The notes under the pieces: model-generated
Seen by the model: the letters and a program-made list of their open reading frames with translations, nothing else
Databases searched by the model: none
What the model was told of the DNA's origin: nothing
In this document: positions 44,171 through 54,228 of the stretch, one piece after another
How the letters are laid out: each line of letters begins with the position of its first letter
How positions within the stretch are numbered: position 1 is the first letter of the stretch
Position numbers and translations under genes: made by a program
Source: Vogesella oryzae
GTDB taxonomy: Bacteria; Pseudomonadota; Gammaproteobacteria; Burkholderiales; Chromobacteriaceae
Assembly (NCBI RefSeq): GCF_902829295.1
Contig: NZ_CADEPL010000018.1
Location: 97,479 to 161,478, forward strand
Length of the DNA: 64,000 bases
Reading direction: 5' to 3'

Positions 44171-44285
44171 AACATTTCCGGGGTGGGTAACTGCGATCAA
44201 GGCGGTAACAGTTCAGCCACAGACATGGTGCGGCCAACTTCATGGTCTTGTATTTTCGTTTGGTGGCCGGCAGTGCATTTGACGG

Positions 44286-44311
44286 CTATCAATAAGGCTG
44301 CACTATCAATA
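44286..44311. promoter_or_regulatory. Direct repeat CTATCAATA upstream of the response regulator
   Basis: The 9-base word CTATCAATA occurs at 44286 and 44303 (17 bases apart), 115-140 bases upstream of the response regulator start; each copy is a near-palindrome (CTATCAATAG). A TTGACA hexamer lies nearby on the minus strand (44349-44344). The 577-base gap 44171-44747 has two dispersed-repeat copies (44229, 44728) and the rimO terminator but no ORF I can support. Confidence 0.3.
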
Positions 44312-44684
44312 GTTGGCAATTAGCCGGTGCTTTTCAAACTATTTGTCAAACTTGTGCCGCCTGAGCCAAGCCCGGAAGCAGCATGCCGTAAACGGCCCGG
44401 CAAACGCCACCTCCGCAGGGCTTGCCGGCAAGCTTTCATGCCCCGCCAGTGGCGGGTAATGCGGGTGTAAGCGCAGGGTATTGTGTCTGGCCGCTAACCG
44501 CCACGAACCTGCGTGGCAGTCCAGAGTCGCTGTAGCATTCGTTTTGAACTAGCGCCTCAACCTCGCACGCCTGCTATCGCCAAATATGCCCCCCCAACAG
44601 GGAAAGGCGCTACAATAACCGCGTTGGTTGCTAGAAGTTGCCCTAGTAATCAGCCGGCACCCTCCCTGCGACATCATGAAAAAA

Positions 44685-44709
44685 GGCGCCCAGCTTTCGC
44701 TGAGGCGCC
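44685..44709 (-). terminator. Terminator of rimO
   Basis: GGCGCCCAGC and GCTGAGGCGCC (one bulged base) form the stem around TTTC; six T follow on the minus strand. Confidence 0.88.
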
Positions 44710-44747
44710 ATTTTGATCCAACCCAACGTTGGCCGCAGGGCAGCGTC

Positions 44748-46067
44748 TTATACTCGCTCACCCCACAGGTCGTGCTCGCTGGCATCGACAATATCGACCT
44801 CGACAAAATCACCCACATTCAGGTCGTCGGCATCTTCGATAAATACCAAGCCGTCGATTTCCGGCGCATCGGCATAGCTACGGCAGATAGCGGTGCCCTC
44901 TTCGTCGATCTCGTCCACCAGCACGGTGTAACGGCGGCCGATACGGGCAGCCAGACGTGCAGCGGAGATTTCCGCCTGCACTTCCATGAAGCGCTCCTTG
45001 CGTGCCTCCTTGACGTCTTCCGGCACCGGGTCGGCCAGCTCGTTGGCCGCAGCGCCTTCCACCGGCGAGTAGGTGAAACAGCCGACGCGATCCAGCTGAG
45101 CTTCTCGGATGAACGTCAGCAGCTCCTCAAAGTCTTCTTCGGTTTCGCCCGGGAAACCGACGATGAAGGTGGAGCGGATCACCAGGTCCGGGCAGATTTC
45201 GCGCCACTTCTTGATGCGACCCAGCACGTTCTCGCTGTTGGCCGGGCGCTTCATCAGCCTGAGGATCTTCTGGCTGGCGTGCTGGAACGGGATGTCCAGG
45301 TACGGCAGGATCTTGCCTTCCGCCATCAGCGGAATGATCTCGTCCACGCTCGGGTACGGGTAGACGTAGTGCAGACGCACCCAGATGCCATGCTTGCCCA
45401 GTTCTTCACACAGCTCCAGCAGGCGGGTCTTTACCGGGCGACCGTTGTAGAAACCCAGCTTGTACTTCTGATCTACACCGTAGGCGGAAGTATCCTGCGA
45501 GATGATCAGCAGCTCCTTGACGCCAGCCTTGGCCAGGTTGGCCGCTTCGGCCAGTACGCTGTCGATCGGGCGGCTGTCGAGGTCGCCGCGCATGGACGGG
45601 ATGATGCAGAAGGTGCAGCGATGGTTACAGCCTTCGGAAATCTTTACGTAGGCGTAGTGCTTGGGCGTCAGGCGTACGCCGATGTCCGGCACCAGGTCGA
45701 CGAACGGGTCGTGCGGTTTGGGCAGGTGGGTATGAACATGCGTCATCACCTCGTCAGTAGCGTGCGGCCCGGTAATGGCCAGCACCGACGGATGCGCCTC
45801 CTTCACCACGTCGCCTTTGGCGCCCAGACAGCCGGTCACAATCACCTTGCCGTTTTCGTTCAGCGCCTCGCCGATGGCATCCAGCGATTCCTGTACCGCG
45901 GCATCGATGAAACCGCAGGTGTTAACCACCACCAGATCGGCACCATCATAGGTGCCGGAAATTTCGTAACCCTCGGCACGCAGGCGAGTGAGGATCTGCT
46001 CGGAATCGGAGGCCGCTTTGGGGCAGCCCAGACTCACAAAACCGACTTTTGGTGCAACTTGCGACAT
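44748..46067 (-). CDS. rimO: Ribosomal protein S12 methylthiotransferase
   Basis: Radical-SAM enzyme (439 residues) that methylthiolates the conserved aspartate of ribosomal protein S12. The N-terminal UPF0004 domain supplies three cysteines ([18 protein letters not shown]) for the auxiliary cluster, the radical-SAM motif is CNHRCTFC, and a C-terminal TRAM domain follows ([20 protein letters not shown]). RimO rather than MiaB is indicated by [15 protein letters not shown]. Confidence 0.96.
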   Translation of the reverse strand: MSQVAPKVGFVSLGCPKAASDSEQILTRLRAEGYEISGTYDGADLVVVNTCGFIDAAVQESLDAIGEALNENGKVIVTGCLGAKGDVVKEAHPSVLAITGPHATDEVMTHVHTHLPKPHDPFVDLVPDIGVRLTPKHYAYVKISEGCNHRCTFCIIPSMRGDLDSRPIDSVLAEAANLAKAGVKELLIISQDTSAYGVDQKYKLGFYNGRPVKTRLLELCEELGKHGIWVRLHYVYPYPSVDEIIPLMAEGKILPYLDIPFQHASQKILRLMKRPANSENVLGRIKKWREICPDLVIRSTFIVGFPGETEEDFEELLTFIREAQLDRVGCFTYSPVEGAAANELADPVPEDVKEARKERFMEVQAEISAARLAARIGRRYTVLVDEIDEEGTAICRSYADAPEIDGLVFIEDADDLNVGDFVEVDIVDASEHDLWGERV

Positions 46068-46103
46068 GTAAACGTCAACCCAGAAAGATCAAGAAGACAG
46101 AAA

Positions 46104-46129
46104 GCCGGGCCCTGCAAGCAGGGTCCGGC
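46104..46129 (-). terminator. Terminator of phaR
   Basis: GCCGGGCCCTG and CAGGGTCCGGC, an 11-base stem with one mismatch and loop CAAG, followed on the minus strand by TTTCTGTCTTCTT. Confidence 0.75.
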
Positions 46130-46187
46130 TGTTCTAAAGTGTTGCGGATTATAGAAAAATCCGCGCCAGAAAAAAACTGGCTAGTGC

Positions 46188-46748
46188 TTATTTTTTATCG
46201 TCGTCCTGGCTGGGCGGATACGCCGGAAAGCCAAAACCGGTAAACATGGTACGAGCCTGCTCCTGCATGCGGTTCTGCATGTCGAGGAACATATTGGTGC
46301 TCTGGTCCAGGTAGCTGGTCATCATGTTCTGCATCGCCGGTCCCTGAAAGTTCAGGAAGTCGGACCACAGCTTGGCACCCAGCATCGGGTTGTCACCATA
46401 CATGGTCTTGGCCTGCTCCTGCATGCGCTGCTGCAACTGCGAGAACATCTGCAGGTTCTTTTCAAGGAATGGCCCCATCATGCCCTGCATGGCCTGGCCG
46501 TAATAACGGATGAACTGGGTCAGCACCTCGTAACTGAACATCGGCGAACCGCCGCTCTCTTCTTCCAGAATGATCTGCAGTAGCACACTGCGGGTAATGT
46601 CATCGTGACTCTTGGCGTCGACAACCTGGATATCCACGTTATCCAGCACCAGCTGCTTCACATCCCCCAAGGTGATATAGGAACTGGTGGCTGTATCGTA
46701 CAGTCGACGGTTCGGATATTTCTTGATGACCCGCTTCTCAACACTCAT
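46188..46748 (-). CDS. phaR: Polyhydroxyalkanoate synthesis repressor
   Basis: A 186-residue regulator that binds both DNA and polyhydroxyalkanoate granules and represses phasin and PHA genes until polymer appears. The N-terminal DNA-binding domain is VIKKYPNRRLYDTATSSYIT; a PHB-accumulation regulatory domain follows, then helical, methionine/glutamine-rich repeats (MQNRMQEQARTMF, QQRMQEQAKTMY). It diverges from phaP across a 226-base region with a strong palindrome. Confidence 0.95.
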   Translation of the reverse strand: MSVEKRVIKKYPNRRLYDTATSSYITLGDVKQLVLDNVDIQVVDAKSHDDITRSVLLQIILEEESGGSPMFSYEVLTQFIRYYGQAMQGMMGPFLEKNLQMFSQLQQRMQEQAKTMYGDNPMLGAKLWSDFLNFQGPAMQNMMTSYLDQSTNMFLDMQNRMQEQARTMFTGFGFPAYPPSQDDDKK

Positions 46749-46862
46749 CTATCACTCCCAGCATTATCATTTTGTTGTGTGCCGCCACATTACCATAATT
46801 GCAACACACTAGAGTAAAAGTCCTAGTCGCTACCGATCGGCTGCGTTAAGATCGCCGCGTCA

Positions 46863-46913
46863 TTGTGCATTGCACAATAAACACCCCGAATATTGTGCGA
46901 TGCCGCAGCAATA
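46863..46913. promoter_or_regulatory. Probable PhaR operator between phaR and phaP
   Basis: ATTGTGCA-T-TGCACAAT (46863-46879) is a perfect 17-base palindrome; 30 bases further on, ATTGTGCGATGCCGCAGCAAT (46893-46913, read as one imperfect copy) repeats the half-site ATTGTGC. TGC/GCA-rich sites of this kind are bound by characterised PhaR proteins. Position in the divergent phaR-phaP region supports the call. Confidence 0.7.
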
Positions 46914-46974
46914 ATAACAATGGCTGCCGTGCAGTGACCAACGTTCTACCAACAACTGCGAGTGAGGGTTTCAA

Positions 46975-47526
46975 ATGATTACCAGCAACGAACAACTGAA
47001 CAAGCTGTCCTTTGGCGCACTGGACATGGCCTTCCGCATGGCACAAATCTCTCTGGATAGCACCGAGAAATTTGCCAAGCTGAGCCTGGAACTGTCCAAG
47101 CAATCGCTGGAAGACAATGTCAAACTGGCACGCGAACTGGGCGATGTAAAAGAGCCGCAACAAGCGGTGAGCAGCCTGAACCAGCTGGCTGCCCGCAACC
47201 TGGAGCAAGCAGTAGCCAACTCCCGCAACGTTTACGACATCGTGTCGCAAACCCAGGCCGAACTGGGCAAGCTGGCCGAAGAAAACTTCAACGAACTGAA
47301 CAAAAGCGTGATCGGCAACCTGGAGGCACTCACCAAGAACGCCCCGGCCGGCTCCGAAACTCTGGTAAACACCCTGAAGTCGGGCCTGGCAGCCAGCACT
47401 GCTGCACTGCACACCCTGACCAAGGCCGGCCAGCAGGTGGTCGAGTTTGCCGATAGCAGCGTGAAAGCCGCTACCAGCGCGACTGCCGATGCAGTCAAAA
47501 GCGCCGCGAAGCGTACTGCCGGCTAA
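46975..47526 (+). CDS. phaP: Phasin, PHA granule-associated protein
   Basis: A 183-residue helical, lysine- and alanine-rich phasin (phasin_2 family) that coats polyhydroxyalkanoate granules. Typical stretches are LDMAFRMAQISLDSTEKFAK and LKSGLAASTAALHTLTKAGQ. It ends in a KSAAKRTAG basic tail. A GTGAGGG site precedes the ATG. The PHA synthase genes are elsewhere. Confidence 0.93.
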   Translation: MITSNEQLNKLSFGALDMAFRMAQISLDSTEKFAKLSLELSKQSLEDNVKLARELGDVKEPQQAVSSLNQLAARNLEQAVANSRNVYDIVSQTQAELGKLAEENFNELNKSVIGNLEALTKNAPAGSETLVNTLKSGLAASTAALHTLTKAGQQVVEFADSSVKAATSATADAVKSAAKRTAG

Positions 47527-47584
47527 GCCAGGCTACGCGTGACAAGGGCTGCCGCTAGCGACGGCCCTTTTGTTTGCCCGCAAC

Positions 47585-47620
47585 AAAGATAAAGGCCGTC
47601 AGCTGACGGCCTTTATCTTT
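47585..47620. terminator. Perfect 36-base palindromic terminator
   Basis: AAAGATAAAGGCCGTCAG and its exact complement form an uninterrupted 36-base palindrome between the convergent phaP and speA genes, with A/T tails suited to termination in both directions. Confidence 0.88.
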
Positions 47621-47628
47621 ACCAACTC

Positions 47629-47653
47629 TGCGGCCAACCCCTGGTTGGCCGCA
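47629..47653. repeat. Inverted pair of the dispersed repeat
   Basis: TGCGGCCAACC (47629-47639), loop CCT, GGTTGGCCGCA (47643-47653): a perfect 11-base stem made of two full copies of the genome-wide word, placed between the phaP terminator and the speA stop. No T run follows. Confidence 0.92.
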
Positions 47654-47657
47654 GGCA

Positions 47658-49538
47658 TCACACCGACAGGTACGATGACTGCTTCAGGCCGCGGCAGAAC
47701 TCGGCAAAATACACCGAGCGCTCTTCCGCCGATAGACCGGCAACACGCGCCTTGCCTTCGTAGCGGTTGAGAATCTCTTCCGGCGACAGGTGCACGTAGC
47801 GCAGCATATCTTCGATGGTGTCGTGCTCCTCAACCCCCTCGAAGGTAACCTTGCCGCCTTCGCGCACATAGACGTTTACCGAATCGGTATCGCCGAACAG
47901 GTTGTGCATATCGCCCAGAATTTCCTGGTAGGCACCCACCATGAATACCGCGATCAGGTATTCCTCGCCCGGCTCCACCGCATGGACCGGCATGCTGGAT
48001 TCGATGCTCTGCTGGTCAACATAGTGCTTCACCTTGCCGTCGGAGTCGCAGGTCAGATCCTGCAATACCGCACGGCGGGTCGGCTGCTCGTCGAGACGAT
48101 GCAACGGCATGATCGGCAACACCTGGTCGATAGCCCAGGTATCCGGCAGGCTCTGGAACACCGAGAAGTTGCAGAAGTACTTATCAGCCAACTTGTCGGC
48201 CAGTTCGTCAAAAACCTGACGCTGCGAACGCTGACTGGCGGTCAGCTGCGCTTGCAGACGACGACACAACGCGGCATGCACCTGCTCGGCCAATGCTTTT
48301 TCTTTCAGCGTGATGCGGCCCTCGGCGTACATATCCGATACTTCCGAGCTCAGATGGCTGGCACGGTAGTAGGTTTCGGTCACCATCTCGGCATCGGTCA
48401 GGTTCATCAGCTCGAACAGCTTGCGCACCGGTTTAGGCAGAGCTTGCACATCCTCGACTTGCGGCACGCTGTCCGGCAGCCGCTCCACGTCGGTTACATT
48501 CATCAGCAGCACCGCATGGTGCGCGGTCATGGCGCGACCAGACTCGGAAAACACGCGCGGATGCGGAATATCGTTCTCGTCGCAGAACTCGGACAACATC
48601 GACACGATTACGTTGGCGTACTCGTCCATGTCGTAGTTGATGGAGCTGGCATTGCGCGAGTGGGTGCCGTCGTAGTCCACGCCCAGACCACCGCCCACAT
48701 CCACATGATCTACAGGCAGACCCAGCGCACGCAGCTCGCCAAAGTAACGGATTGCCTCGCGGAAACCGGCACGGTAATCGGCGATATTGGCGATCTGCGA
48801 CCCCATATGAAAATGCATCAGGCGGACATTGCTGCCGTGCCCCGCCGCCACCAGCTTATCCACCGCCGAAATCAGCTGCGCCGCCGACAGGCCGAACTTA
48901 CCTTTCTCGCCACCGGTATCCGCCCATTTGCTGGACGCCAGCGAAGACAGGCGCACGCGCAGGCCGATATTGGCTTTTACACCCAGCTTGGCACTTTCCT
49001 GGATCAGCAGATCGACTTCGGATTCCTTCTCGATCACGATGAACACCTCGTGACCCAGGCGCTGCCCCATCAGTGCCAGACGGATGAAATCGCGATCCTT
49101 GTAGCCATTGCAGACGATGGTGCCGCCCTTGGGCGACAGTGCCAGCACCGCCATCAGTTCAGGCTTGGAGCCGGCTTCCAGGCCGATGGACACGTCCTGG
49201 GTGGCGATGATGCTCTTCACCACCGCCTCCTGCTGATTCACCTTGATCGGGTAGATGGCGGTATAGCGGTTGCCGTAGTTCTGGCTGGCAATCGCGTTGT
49301 CGAAAGCGCGGCACAGCCGGGTAACGCGGTCTTGCAGAATATCGGGGAAGCGCACCAGCAGCGGCATGTCCAGCCCCTTGTCCGCCAGGGTATGTGCCAG
49401 TTCGTGCAGATCGATTTCGCGCTGATGGTGCACATTGGGACGCACCTTGACGCAACCGTTCTCGCCGACGTTGAAATAGCCAGCACCCCAATGCCGGATG
49501 CCATACAGGCTCCGGCTATCCGCCACAGTCCAAGCCAT
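47658..49538 (-). CDS. speA: Biosynthetic arginine decarboxylase
   Basis: PLP enzyme (626 residues) that converts arginine to agmatine, the first step from arginine to putrescine. The PLP lysine is in [12 protein letters not shown]; other family marks are [31 protein letters not shown] and [15 protein letters not shown]. An AGGAAATCC site precedes the ATG. The polyamine transporter and puuB-like genes lie just upstream, but agmatine-processing genes are not in the window. The 332-base gap 49539-49870 holds one dispersed-repeat copy (49738) and a hairpin, nothing else seen. Confidence 0.95.
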   Translation of the reverse strand: MAWTVADSRSLYGIRHWGAGYFNVGENGCVKVRPNVHHQREIDLHELAHTLADKGLDMPLLVRFPDILQDRVTRLCRAFDNAIASQNYGNRYTAIYPIKVNQQEAVVKSIIATQDVSIGLEAGSKPELMAVLALSPKGGTIVCNGYKDRDFIRLALMGQRLGHEVFIVIEKESEVDLLIQESAKLGVKANIGLRVRLSSLASSKWADTGGEKGKFGLSAAQLISAVDKLVAAGHGSNVRLMHFHMGSQIANIADYRAGFREAIRYFGELRALGLPVDHVDVGGGLGVDYDGTHSRNASSINYDMDEYANVIVSMLSEFCDENDIPHPRVFSESGRAMTAHHAVLLMNVTDVERLPDSVPQVEDVQALPKPVRKLFELMNLTDAEMVTETYYRASHLSSEVSDMYAEGRITLKEKALAEQVHAALCRRLQAQLTASQRSQRQVFDELADKLADKYFCNFSVFQSLPDTWAIDQVLPIMPLHRLDEQPTRRAVLQDLTCDSDGKVKHYVDQQSIESSMPVHAVEPGEEYLIAVFMVGAYQEILGDMHNLFGDTDSVNVYVREGGKVTFEGVEEHDTIEDMLRYVHLSPEEILNRYEGKARVAGLSAEERSVYFAEFCRGLKQSSYLSV

Positions 49539-49828
49539 GAAAGGATTTCCTAATTATTCAAAAATGGAAAACTGCTCCTTAGTGCGCGGCTTTCGGGCTA
49601 AGAAAGCTTCATGTGGGCCTGGGATGTCGGAGCGCGCAATAAATTGGCGGTTGTCGCCAAAAAACGAGCGCGGATTTTAGCAATCTCACGCCCCCTGACA
49701 AGCACAATTTTGCCTTGTCCATTTTAATGAACAAGCCTGCGGCCAACCCTTGGCCACCCCAGTCAAACTACACTACATACATGACTGTTTTTTAAAAGAT
49801 TGCGCCACAGCAGCGCCCAGAGAAAATC

Positions 49829-49862
49829 GGGCCGGTTTGTCCATGATATTCGACACCGGCCC
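49829..49862 (-). terminator. Possible terminator of the puuB-like gene
   Basis: GGGCCGGT and ACCGGCCC, an 8-base stem with an 18-base loop, followed on the minus strand by GATTTTCT. Confidence 0.5.
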
Positions 49863-49870
49863 GCGCGCAT

Positions 49871-51160
49871 TTACAGAAAATCTTTCAGCCGGTACCAGCC
49901 CATTCCCAGCACCAGCGCCGGGGTGCGCAACAGCTTGCCGCCCGGAAATTTGCGGTGCCGCAAACGCTCGAACAACGCCAGACGGCTATCGTCGCCAGCA
50001 ATGGCCTCGGCAATCACCTTGCCGGCCAGACCGGTCACCGCAACGCCATGTCCGGAGAAGCCCTGTGCATAGTAGATGTTGGCCGCAAGGCGACCAAAAT
50101 CCGGCGCCCGATTCATGGTGATATCGCAGAAACCGCCCCAAGCGTACTCCACCGCAACATCGGCCAACTGCGGAAACACCCGCAACATGTCCTTGCGCAT
50201 CGCCGCCGCCAGATCGGCCGGCTCCCGACCGGAATAACTGACCTTGCCGCCGAACAGCATGCGGTGATCACCAGACAGCCGGTAGTAGTCGAGCACAAAA
50301 TTGGTGTCGCATACCGCCATATTGTTGGCGATCAGACCACGGGCGCGCTCCTCTCCCAGCTGTTCGGTGGCAATCACATAGGTCCCCACCGGCATGATGC
50401 GATCTTCCAGTCCCCCTGACAGCGCGCCGACATAGGCATTGCAAGCCAGCACCAGCTGGCGACAACGCACGCTACCGCCTTCAGTTTTCACCAGCGGCGC
50501 CACACCTTCTTCATAGTTCAATACCGGCGACTGCTCATAAATCACTACGCCAGCATTGCGTGCAGCCTGCGCCAGGCCCAGCAAATAGTTAAGCGGATGA
50601 ATGTGCCCTGCCAGCGGATCAAACAATCCGCCCTGATAGCGGTCGGATGCCAGCAATGCGGTCAACTGCTCGCGATCCCACAGCTGATAATGCGCATAGC
50701 CGTAGAAATCCTGCGCTTCGCGCTGCCAGTTCACCAAATCCTGGAAATGTGACGGTTTGACAGCGGCCGTGCAGTAGCCACGCGTCCAGTCACAATGGAT
50801 GTCGTGCTGCCGCACACGCTGCTCGATGATTTCCACCGCCTCCAGCGACATGCGCCACATCTGCCGGGCACCGGCATCGCCGAGTTGACCGCGCAGGGTG
50901 TCCATATCACAGGCAAAACCGGCAATCACTTGCCCACCATTGCGGCCGGAGGCGCCAAAGCCGATGCGCGAACCATCCAGCAACACCACCTTGAGCCCCT
51001 GCTCCGCCAGGTTAAGCGCAGTCGAAACCCCCGCCAGACCGCCTCCCACCACGCAGACATCGCACTCGACCGCCCCTTGCAACGCTTCCCCTGGCTCCCA
51101 GGGAACAGCGGTAGCAGCGTAGTAGGACGGGGCATGGGGCTGGCGAGTGCAATTAAGCAT
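49871..51160 (-). CDS. puuB: FAD-dependent oxidoreductase, probably gamma-glutamylputrescine oxidase (PuuB-like)
   Basis: A 429-residue DAO-family flavoenzyme. FAD motif: CDVCVVGGGLAGVSTALNLA; further family marks are GFGASGRNGGQVIAGF and the C-terminal YAQGFSGHGVAVTGLAGK. PuuB oxidises gamma-glutamylputrescine after PuuA, in putrescine breakdown; the partner genes puuA, puuC and puuD are not here. The neighbouring putrescine-type ABC transporter genes support a polyamine role. Other amine oxidases of this family cannot be excluded. Confidence 0.75.
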   Translation of the reverse strand: MLNCTRQPHAPSYYAATAVPWEPGEALQGAVECDVCVVGGGLAGVSTALNLAEQGLKVVLLDGSRIGFGASGRNGGQVIAGFACDMDTLRGQLGDAGARQMWRMSLEAVEIIEQRVRQHDIHCDWTRGYCTAAVKPSHFQDLVNWQREAQDFYGYAHYQLWDREQLTALLASDRYQGGLFDPLAGHIHPLNYLLGLAQAARNAGVVIYEQSPVLNYEEGVAPLVKTEGGSVRCRQLVLACNAYVGALSGGLEDRIMPVGTYVIATEQLGEERARGLIANNMAVCDTNFVLDYYRLSGDHRMLFGGKVSYSGREPADLAAAMRKDMLRVFPQLADVAVEYAWGGFCDITMNRAPDFGRLAANIYYAQGFSGHGVAVTGLAGKVIAEAIAGDDSRLALFERLRHRKFPGGKLLRTPALVLGMGWYRLKDFL

Positions 51161-51263
51161 AGGTACCTCTGGTTGACGTGAAAAAACAGGAATCAGGGAA
51201 ACGCAATACTGGGCAGCAAGATAAACACCTCATGACAGCGGACTGTCTGGCAGGCAAGAAAAA

Positions 51264-51290
51264 CGGCGAAGCCATACGAGGGCTTCGCCG
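51264..51290 (-). terminator. Terminator of potGHI
   Basis: CGGCGAAGCC and GGCTTCGCCG, a 10-base perfect stem with loop ATACGAG, followed on the minus strand by TTTTTCTT. Confidence 0.92.
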
Positions 51291-51307
51291 CAGCAACAGC
51301 TTGGTAC

Positions 51308-52174
51308 TCAGCCGGCAACCGGCACCGGCGCAGCCTCGCGCATGGCAGCAGCAATCGCCTGCTCCCGCTTGCGCTGGGCATTGAGCATCAGATAGTTGGC
51401 GATCAGCACCACGGTACCTACCACCAGCACGGTAATCGCTGCCAGTGCATTGATCTCCGGATTGAGACCCAAACGCACCTTGGAGAAGATCACCTGCGGC
51501 AGGGTGGTCGAACCCGGGCCGGACAGGAAGGCAGTAGTCACCAGATCATCCAGCGACAGCGTGATGGACAGCAGGAAACCGGAAGCAATCGCCTGCGATA
51601 CCAGCGGCAGGGTAATCACGAAGAAGATCTTCAACGGGCGAGCCCCGAGATCCATTGCCGCATCTTCCAGGTTCTGGTCGATCTCCAGCAGCCGCGAGCG
51701 CACCACCACCGAGACATAAGCCATGCACAGCGTGGTATGACCAACCCAGATGGTGAAGAAGCCACGTTCTGACGGCACGCCGATGAACTGTTCCAGCGAG
51801 ATGAACAGCAGCAGCATGGACAGACCGGTAATTACTTCCGGCATTACCATCGGTGCCGTCATCATGCCGGCAAACAGCGTGCTGCCGGTATAGCGCTTGA
51901 AACGTGCCAGCACGAAACCGGCAATGGTGCCCAGCACGACCGCAGACGAGGCACTGGCGAGCGCGATCTCGATCGACAGCTTCACCGCGCTGATGATCTG
52001 GTCGTTCTGGAACAGCGAGCCATACCATTTGACCGAGAAGCCCCCCCACACCGTCACCAGCTTGGAAGCGTTAAACGAGTACGCAATCAGACTGATGATC
52101 GGGATGTACAGGAACAGGAAGCCGACAATCAGTACGCCCTTGAGGAACGGGGACAGTTTGTTACCGTTATACAT
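51308..52174 (-). CDS. potI: Putrescine/spermidine ABC transporter permease
   Basis: Inner-membrane permease (288 residues, about six helices) with the ABC coupling motif region DLGARPLKIFFVITLPLVSQ (EAA-type loop). Starts MYNGNKLSPFLKG at 52174, overlapping potH by 8 bases; a longer frame to 52204 lies inside potH and is rejected. Last gene of potGHI. Confidence 0.9.
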   Translation of the reverse strand: MYNGNKLSPFLKGVLIVGFLFLYIPIISLIAYSFNASKLVTVWGGFSVKWYGSLFQNDQIISAVKLSIEIALASASSAVVLGTIAGFVLARFKRYTGSTLFAGMMTAPMVMPEVITGLSMLLLFISLEQFIGVPSERGFFTIWVGHTTLCMAYVSVVVRSRLLEIDQNLEDAAMDLGARPLKIFFVITLPLVSQAIASGFLLSITLSLDDLVTTAFLSGPGSTTLPQVIFSKVRLGLNPEINALAAITVLVVGTVVLIANYLMLNAQRKREQAIAAAMREAAPVPVAG

Positions 52175-53084
52175 TGCCCTTGCCCTCCAGCTCACGAGTC
52201 TCATAGCGGTGCAGCAAGGCGATCGGGACGATCAGCATCAGCACCATGATGATGGCCACGGACGCCGCCATCGGCCAGTTGTTGTTGTCAAAGAACTCGT
52301 TCCACAGCACCTTGCCGATCATCAGCGTATCGGTACCACCCACCAGCTCCGGAATCACGAACTCACCCACCGCCGGAATGAACACCATCATCGAGCCGGC
52401 GATGATGCCGTTTTTGGATAACGGCAAGGTAATGGCAAAGAACGCCTTGATCGGCCCGGCGCCCAGATCGGCAGCCGCCTCCAGCAAACGCACATCCATC
52501 TTTACCAGATGCGAATACAGCGGCAGGATCATGAACGGCAGGTAGGCATACAGCATCACCAGATACAGCGAAAAGTCGGTATGGAACATGTGCAGCGGTT
52601 CGCTGATCACCCCCAACGACAGCAGTAGGTTATTGATCAGCCCGTTCTCGTTAAGCAGCCCCATCCACGCATAAACCCGCAACAGGAAAGAGGTCCAGAA
52701 CGGCAGCATTACCAGCATCAGCAAGATGTTGCGACGCGCCGGATCGGTACGTGCAATCGCGTAAGCGATGGGATAGCCCAGCAGCAGGCACATCAGCGTG
52801 GTAACGAGCGCCACCTTCAGCGACGACAGATAAGTTGCCGCATACAGCTCATCGGAAAAGATAAAGCTGAAGTTGCCAAAGTACAGCGACAAGCCACGGA
52901 TTACACCGTCTTCCTCCTGCAGCAGGCTGGTAAACGGCGGAATCGCCAGCGCCTGCTCGGCAAAGCTGATCTTCAGCACAATGAAGAACGGCACTAGGAA
53001 AAACAGCAGCATCCAGACATAGGGAATACTGATTACCGCCGATTTCCCCAGCCTGAACTTGGCTTTCATTTTCATCAGGTTCAT
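52167..53084 (-). CDS. potH: Putrescine/spermidine ABC transporter permease
   Basis: Inner-membrane permease (305 residues, about six helices) with the cytoplasmic coupling loop AAADLGAGPIKAFFAITLPL. Ten bases follow potG; overlaps potI by 8 bases. Pairs with PotI as the membrane channel for polyamine uptake. Confidence 0.9.
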   Translation of the reverse strand: MNLMKMKAKFRLGKSAVISIPYVWMLLFFLVPFFIVLKISFAEQALAIPPFTSLLQEEDGVIRGLSLYFGNFSFIFSDELYAATYLSSLKVALVTTLMCLLLGYPIAYAIARTDPARRNILLMLVMLPFWTSFLLRVYAWMGLLNENGLINNLLLSLGVISEPLHMFHTDFSLYLVMLYAYLPFMILPLYSHLVKMDVRLLEAAADLGAGPIKAFFAITLPLSKNGIIAGSMMVFIPAVGEFVIPELVGGTDTLMIGKVLWNEFFDNNNWPMAASVAIIMVLMLIVPIALLHRYETRELEGKGNV

Positions 53085-53094
53085 GACCGGCTCC

Positions 53095-54228
53095 TTAGCG
53101 TGTCAGCACTACCGGCATGTCCGGACGCCAGCTGATGTACACCGGGTCCCCCCAGGTCGGCGCCTTGACATTGTTTTCGTGCCAGTGGTTGGCCGAAATC
53201 ATCGACTTAACCACTTTGCCGCTGCCGAGCTTGACGTGATAGATGGAGAAGCTGCCCAGATAGGCGATGTCATGTACCACGCCCTTGGCGGTATTGGCAC
53301 CCGCAGCTGGCGGCACCACATGCACATGCACATCCTCCGGACGCACGCTGGCCCATACCTGCATGCCTTTCGGACCGGTAATGCCGTGATCGACCCATAC
53401 CCGGCCACCCAGATCGGACGATTCGATCTCGACGCGATCCGGCTCATCAACCACCACCGGACCGGAGAACACATTGGTCTCGCCGATGAATTCGGCGGTA
53501 AAGCGGCAGTTGGGGTAGTCGTAGATTTCTGCCGGGGTACCGATCTGCAGCAGCTGGCCTTCGCTCATGATGCCGATGCGGGTCGCCATGGTCATGGCCT
53601 CTTCCTGATCGTGCGTCACCATGATGCAGGTCACGCCTACTTTTTCCAGGGTACCCACCAGTTCGAGCTGGGTTTGCTGACGCAGCTTTTTATCCAGCGC
53701 ACCAAGCGGCTCGTCCAGCAGCAGCAGCTTGGGGCGTTTGGCCAGACTGCGCGCCAGCGCCACACGCTGCTGCTGCCCGCCGGACAGCTGGTAAGGCTTG
53801 CGCGATGCATACTTGCGCAACTGCACCAGGTCGAGCATCTCGGCCACGCGGGCATCGATTTCGCCCTTGCCGAGCTTGTCCTGCTTCAGGCCGAAAGCAA
53901 TGTTGTCCGCCACACTCATGTGCGGAAACAGCGCGTAGCTCTGGAACATCATGTTGATCGGACGCTCGTACGGTGCCAGGCCGGTAATGTCCTCGCCATC
54001 CAGGATGATCTTGCCGGAGGTTGGCCGCTCCATCCCGGCCAGCATGCGCAGCAGGGTGGACTTGCCGCACCCCGAGCTGCCCAGCAGGGCAAAAATCTCG
54101 TTTTTACGAATTTCCAGATCCACGCCATCAACGGCGGCGGTGTCTCCGAACTTCTTCACCACGTTGCTGATACGCAGATAGGGCGTCTCAGATTGAGAAA
54201 CAGCAGACTGTTTAACAGTTTCCACCAT
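53095..54228 (-). CDS. potG: Putrescine/spermidine ABC transporter ATPase
   Basis: ATP-binding subunit (377 residues): Walker [14 protein letters not shown], signature [16 protein letters not shown], Walker [13 protein letters not shown], switch histidine in [10 protein letters not shown], and a C-terminal TOBE-type regulatory domain. It begins the potGHI operon; no periplasmic binding protein gene (potF) is upstream. The 426-base gap 54229-54654 has no ORF, repeat copy or clear promoter that I can support. Confidence 0.92.
   Translation of the reverse strand: MVETVKQSAVSQSETPYLRISNVVKKFGDTAAVDGVDLEIRKNEIFALLGSSGCGKSTLLRMLAGMERPTSGKIILDGEDITGLAPYERPINMMFQSYALFPHMSVADNIAFGLKQDKLGKGEIDARVAEMLDLVQLRKYASRKPYQLSGGQQQRVALARSLAKRPKLLLLDEPLGALDKKLRQQTQLELVGTLEKVGVTCIMVTHDQEEAMTMATRIGIMSEGQLLQIGTPAEIYDYPNCRFTAEFIGETNVFSGPVVVDEPDRVEIESSDLGGRVWVDHGITGPKGMQVWASVRPEDVHVHVVPPAAGANTAKGVVHDIAYLGSFSIYHVKLGSGKVVKSMISANHWHENNVKAPTWGDPVYISWRPDMPVVLTR

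Noticed and set aside
44600..44715. Small RNA from a TACAAT at 44611 to the hairpin at 44685
   Set aside because: No -35 element at the right spacing and the plus-strand side of the hairpin has only a short T stretch.
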